Source of the DNA: Oscillospiraceae bacterium
GTDB taxonomy: Bacteria > Bacillota > Clostridia > Oscillospirales > Acutalibacteraceae
DNA: 64,000 nucleotides
Assembly (NCBI GenBank): GCA_015065765.1
Contig: SVPP01000009.1
Coordinates: 38,366 to 102,365, forward strand
Direction: 5' to 3'
Made by a program: the position numbers and the translations under genes. Position 1 is the first letter of the stretch, and each line of letters begins with the position of its first letter. Below, in pieces: positions 60,891-64,000 of this stretch. The notes under the pieces are model-generated. The model saw nothing but the letters and a program-made list of their open reading frames with translations. It was not told the origin of the DNA and searched no databases.

Positions 60891-61640
60891 TCAAAGCTCG
60901 GTAAGTATTACCGGCCCGTTTGAAGTTATCGCTATAGTGTGTTCAAAGTGTGCTGAAAGTTTTCCGTCAGCCGTTTTAACCGTCCAGCCGTCTGACATTG
61001 TTTTTACGCCCGGTACACCCTGATTTATCATGGGTTCAATGGCAATTGTCATGCCCGGCAACAGTCGCACACCTCTTCCCGGTGTGCCGTAATTAGGTAC
61101 GCTGGGGTCTTCATGGAGTTTCTTACCGATGCCGTGACCTGTGAAGGATCTCACAACACCGTATCCGTGCTTTTCGCAGTAACTCTGGATTGCATATCCG
61201 ATATCACCGAGTCTGCCACCTGCGAGTGCCTTGCTGATGCCTTCATAAAGACTCTCTCTGGTCACATCGCACAGCCGCTGCGCCTCAGGACTTATTTTGC
61301 CTGCTGCGAATGTGGCAGCGTTATCTCCGTTATATCCTTCAAGCTTGGCTCCCAAGTCAATACTGACTATATCGCCTTCCTGAATTACTCGTTTTTCGCT
61401 TGGAATTCCGTGAATAACCTCATCGTTTATGGAAATGCATGCGGTAGCAGGAAAACCATACAGATTAAGAAAGTTAGGTGTCGCACCTTGCTTTATTATA
61501 TAATCGTATGCGATCTTATCGATTTCACCGGTAGTGACTCCCGGCTGAACTGCCTCTCCTGCTGCCTTTAATGCTCCTGCAGAAATTCTGCATGCCTCAC
61601 GCATCAGCGCAAGCTCTCGCGTGGTTTTGAGCACTATCAT
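60891..61640 (-). CDS. map: Methionine aminopeptidase, type I
   Basis: A 249-residue enzyme that removes the initiator methionine from nascent proteins. Metal ligands are in VSIDLGAKLEGYNGDNAATF near 92-111 (two Asp), SFTGHGIGKKLHEDP near 168 (His), AIEPMINQG (Glu) and HFEHTIAIT (Glu). It lies 2 bases after adk and its end precedes the KOW gene. Confidence 0.97.
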   Translation of the reverse strand: MIVLKTTRELALMREACRISAGALKAAGEAVQPGVTTGEIDKIAYDYIIKQGATPNFLNLYGFPATACISINDEVIHGIPSEKRVIQEGDIVSIDLGAKLEGYNGDNAATFAAGKISPEAQRLCDVTRESLYEGISKALAGGRLGDIGYAIQSYCEKHGYGVVRSFTGHGIGKKLHEDPSVPNYGTPGRGVRLLPGMTIAIEPMINQGVPGVKTMSDGWTVKTADGKLSAHFEHTIAITSNGPVILTEL

Positions 61641-61642
61641 GC

Positions 61643-62275
61643 TTAATCCTCCAAAGCTTTAAGGGTAAGAGCGGTTGTATCTTTAACCTCTTCCTGACCC
61701 TCAACTACGCAGAGAATACCTTTCTCACCGTAGTAGTTTTTAAGGGGTTCTGTCTGTTCATGGTAAACATGAAGTCTGTCAAGAACCGTGTCCGGATGGT
61801 CATCCTTTCTCTGAACAAGCTCGCCACCGCAGAGATTGCAAACACCTTCTTTTGCAGGCTTCTTATACTCAAGGTGGTATGAAGCGCCGCAATCTTTACA
61901 AACGCGTCTGCCTGACATTCTCTTTACAATTTTCTCATCGGGAACTTCGATATCAATAACCTTGTCAATGACAATGCCCATTGCATCAAGAGCCTCTGCC
62001 TGAGGAATTGTACGGGGAAAACCGTCAAGGATGAATCCGTTATTGCAGTCATCCTGTGCAAGTCTGTCCTTAATGATGCCGATTACGACTTCATCAGGAA
62101 CAAGCTGACCTGCATCGATGAATGATTTTGCTTTAAGTCCCATTTCCGTGCCGTTCTTAAGAGCTTCACGGATAATGTTACCGGTTGAGATTGCAGGTAT
62201 TGAGAGCTTTTCACAGATAACCTCTGCCTGAGTTCCCTTACCTGCACCCGGTGCGCCGAGAAGAATAAGTTTCAT
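61643..62275 (-). CDS. adk: Adenylate kinase
   Basis: A 210-residue enzyme that interconverts ATP, AMP and ADP. The P loop is GAPGAGKGTQAE at 7-18, the AMP site contains STGNIIREA and GFILDGFPRTIPQAEAL, and the LID has a four-Cys zinc site (CKDC and CNLC), the form of Gram-positive bacteria. It lies between secY and map. Confidence 0.98.
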   Translation of the reverse strand: MKLILLGAPGAGKGTQAEVICEKLSIPAISTGNIIREALKNGTEMGLKAKSFIDAGQLVPDEVVIGIIKDRLAQDDCNNGFILDGFPRTIPQAEALDAMGIVIDKVIDIEVPDEKIVKRMSGRRVCKDCGASYHLEYKKPAKEGVCNLCGGELVQRKDDHPDTVLDRLHVYHEQTEPLKNYYGEKGILCVVEGQEEVKDTTALTLKALED

Positions 62276-62294
62276 AACTTTCTCTCCTCCTTAA

Positions 62295-63638
62295 TTAATC
62301 AAGGAAGCCCTTGTAGTGACGCATCATCATCTGGCTTTCGAGCTGTTTAACAGTTTCAAGAGCTACACCAACAAGGATGATGATTGATGTACCACCCATA
62401 GAGATGTTCATACCAGCAGGAAGAACGTCCTTCAGAATTTCCATACCGCAAATCTGTGAGTAGAGAATCGGGAAGATTGCAACTACGCTGATAAGAAGTG
62501 CGCCGAGGAGTGTGATTCTTGAAAGAATCTTGCCGATATAATCTGATGTGGGCTTGCCGGGACGAATACCGGGGATTGCACCGCTATTCTTTCTGATGTT
62601 GTTTGCCATTTCAACAGGATTGTACTGAATTGTTGCATAGAAATATGCAAAGAAGATAATCAGTACGAAATACATAATACCATATGCCCAGTGATCTGAT
62701 GTAAACACATCGAAGAATGTCTGCCAACCCTTTGAGGGGTTAGAAACGAACAACTGAATAGTGGGCGGAAGTGAAAGAATTGATGAAGCGAAGATAATGG
62801 GCATAACACCTGACATATTAACCTTGATCGGAATATGTGTGTTCTGACCGCCGTACATCTTACGTCCGACAACTCTCTTGGCATACTGAACGGGAATACG
62901 TCTTTCTGCATTGTCCATCCATACGATATATGCGATCATAAGAAGCATAATAATCATAACGATAGGACCGAGAACATAGTAAGCGCCGCCGTACTGGAAA
63001 TAACCGTAATCGGGGCTGAAGATGTTCATTACCATTGTGGGGATACGTGACACGATACCAGCGAAAAGAATCATTGAAATACCGTTACCGATACCCTTGT
63101 CGTTGATCTGCTCACCGAGCCACATAATAAGTGCAGCACCTGCTGTGAAACAGAGAATGATTGTGATTGCCTGTAAGACTGCCCAGAAACCTGTAAAATC
63201 TGAACCATCAGCCGAAACTGAAAGATATCCGCCGTTTCTGAGGAAGAAGTAGTAAGCTGTTGACTGCATGATTGCGAGACCAACTGTTACATAACGAGTG
63301 ATGGTAGCAATTTTCTTTCTGCCTTCCTCGCCTTCCTTTGAAAGTCTTTCAAGAGCAGGAATTGCAACTGTCAAAAGCTGCATGATAATTGAACTGTTGA
63401 TATACGGAGTGATTGACATTGCAAAAATTGTACCATAGTTGAATGCCTCACCCGTCATAATGTTGAGGTACTGGATGAATGTACCAGCATACATGCTTGA
63501 GTCAAGACCGTCCGCAAGATTAACAAAAGGAACGGGAATGACTGAACCGATTCTGAAAATCAAAATAATAAGGGCAGTAAAGAGGATCTTTTTGCGAAGC
63601 TCGGGAATTTTCCAAGCGTTAACAAAGGTTTTGATCAT
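62295..63638 (-). CDS. secY: Preprotein translocase subunit SecY
   Basis: A 447-residue channel of the Sec translocon with ten membrane helices. The start at 63638 (MIKTFVNAWKIPELRKKI) follows AGGTGG. IPVPFVNLADGL, GIGNGISMILFAGI and the C-terminal GTSIIILVGVALETVKQLES are typical. It follows rplO directly: the start lies 2 bases before the rplO stop end. Confidence 0.98.
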   Translation of the reverse strand: MIKTFVNAWKIPELRKKILFTALIILIFRIGSVIPVPFVNLADGLDSSMYAGTFIQYLNIMTGEAFNYGTIFAMSITPYINSSIIMQLLTVAIPALERLSKEGEEGRKKIATITRYVTVGLAIMQSTAYYFFLRNGGYLSVSADGSDFTGFWAVLQAITIILCFTAGAALIMWLGEQINDKGIGNGISMILFAGIVSRIPTMVMNIFSPDYGYFQYGGAYYVLGPIVMIIMLLMIAYIVWMDNAERRIPVQYAKRVVGRKMYGGQNTHIPIKVNMSGVMPIIFASSILSLPPTIQLFVSNPSKGWQTFFDVFTSDHWAYGIMYFVLIIFFAYFYATIQYNPVEMANNIRKNSGAIPGIRPGKPTSDYIGKILSRITLLGALLISVVAIFPILYSQICGMEILKDVLPAGMNISMGGTSIIILVGVALETVKQLESQMMMRHYKGFLD

Positions 63639-63639
63639 G

Positions 63640-64000
63640 TTATACCACCTCTGCCTTTCCGCCTGCTGCCTCAATTTTTGATTTTGCTGTTTCAGAATAA
63701 GCATTTACCTGAACTGTAAGCTTCTTAGCAATTTCGCCGTTGCCGAGAACCTTTACACCGTCAAGTGTTTTCTTTACAAGGCCACTGTTTACAAGAGCCT
63801 CAATTGTTACTACATCGCCATCGTTGAATACCTTATCAAGGCTTGCAATATTTACTGTAGCAAATTCCTTACGGAAAATGTTGTTGAAGCCTCTCTTGGG
63901 AATTCTTCTCTGCAAAGGCATCTGACCGCCTTCAAAGCCGATCTGCATACCTCTGCCGGCACGTGCCTTCTGACCTTTATGTCCTTTACCAGCAGTTTTA
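63640..64000 (-). CDS. rplO: 50S ribosomal protein L15, C-terminal part
   Basis: The gene runs off the right edge of the window; about 119 codons are visible. The conserved [20 protein letters not shown] segment with [17 protein letters not shown] identifies L15. It ends [14 protein letters not shown]. It is upstream of secY, as in the spc operon of nearly all bacteria. Confidence 0.97.
   Translation of the reverse strand, partial: KTAGKGHKGQKARAGRGMQIGFEGGQMPLQRRIPKRGFNNIFRKEFATVNIASLDKVFNDGDVVTIEALVNSGLVKKTLDGVKVLGNGEIAKKLTVQVNAYSETAKSKIEAAGGKAEVV

Overview
The window looks like chromosome of an anaerobic, spore-forming member of the Clostridia, probably a gut Oscillospirales/Ruminococcaceae-type bacterium. 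The evidence is L27 with the Firmicutes N-terminal extension next to its Prp protease, SpoVT, three rubrerythrin/ferritin-type oxygen-defence genes beside a PerR-like regulator, FucO and plant/mucus-sugar glycosidases, A+T-rich spacers with near-consensus sigma-A promoters, and many GTG/TTG starts. The genus assignment is inference. No rRNA, tRNA, CRISPR array, IS element or prophage was seen, and no gene-free stretch exceeds 300 bases.

Layout: 1-2080 (minus) ends of a DUF1934-ddl-unknown operon. 2287-8733 (plus) aminotransferase, trpS, a degenerate M28-like membrane protein, a lipoprotein, a CPBP protease, tadA and rubrerythrin. 8805-14553 (minus) a Cys-rich miniprotein, rplU-prp-rpmA behind an L21 leader, folD, lgt and a YmfH/YmfF-like M16 pair. 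14655-16196 (plus) an ArsB/NhaD-type transporter behind a 130-nt leader with riboswitch-like architecture. 16293-25319 MATE transporter, BirA, DUF2079, a CmpB-like protein, a GHL10 lipoprotein, GH78 rhamnosidase and two unknowns. 25456-35110 (minus) a nine-gene surface-glycan operon with two ATP-grasp enzymes, CapA and a terminal asparaginase, divergent from a CapE-type dehydratase at 35315. 36405-40110 fucO, a transglutaminase-like protein and PrsW. 40351-43503 a 1,050-residue double-TIR/TPR protein. 43753-45447 phosphate transporter and DUF47 partner. 45635-47687 small zinc-ribbon genes, an XRE regulator and spoVT. 47938-49459 perR, reverse rubrerythrin, ferritin. 50170-54455 (minus) GH38 mannosidase, methyltransferase, GNAT, HD hydrolase. 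54587-55861 a stand-alone CARF-nuclease of the Card1/Can2 type. 55900-57260 pyrophosphatase and an odd PRTase-like protein. 57342-64000 (minus) the end of the spc/alpha ribosomal operon: rplO, secY, adk, map, KOW, infA, rpmJ, rpsM, rpsK, rpsD, rpoA, rplQ.

The items most worth follow-up are the leader at 14704-14800, the TIR/TPR protein, the CARF nuclease with no CRISPR system nearby, and the glycan operon that combines ATP-grasp ligases with CapA and an asparaginase.
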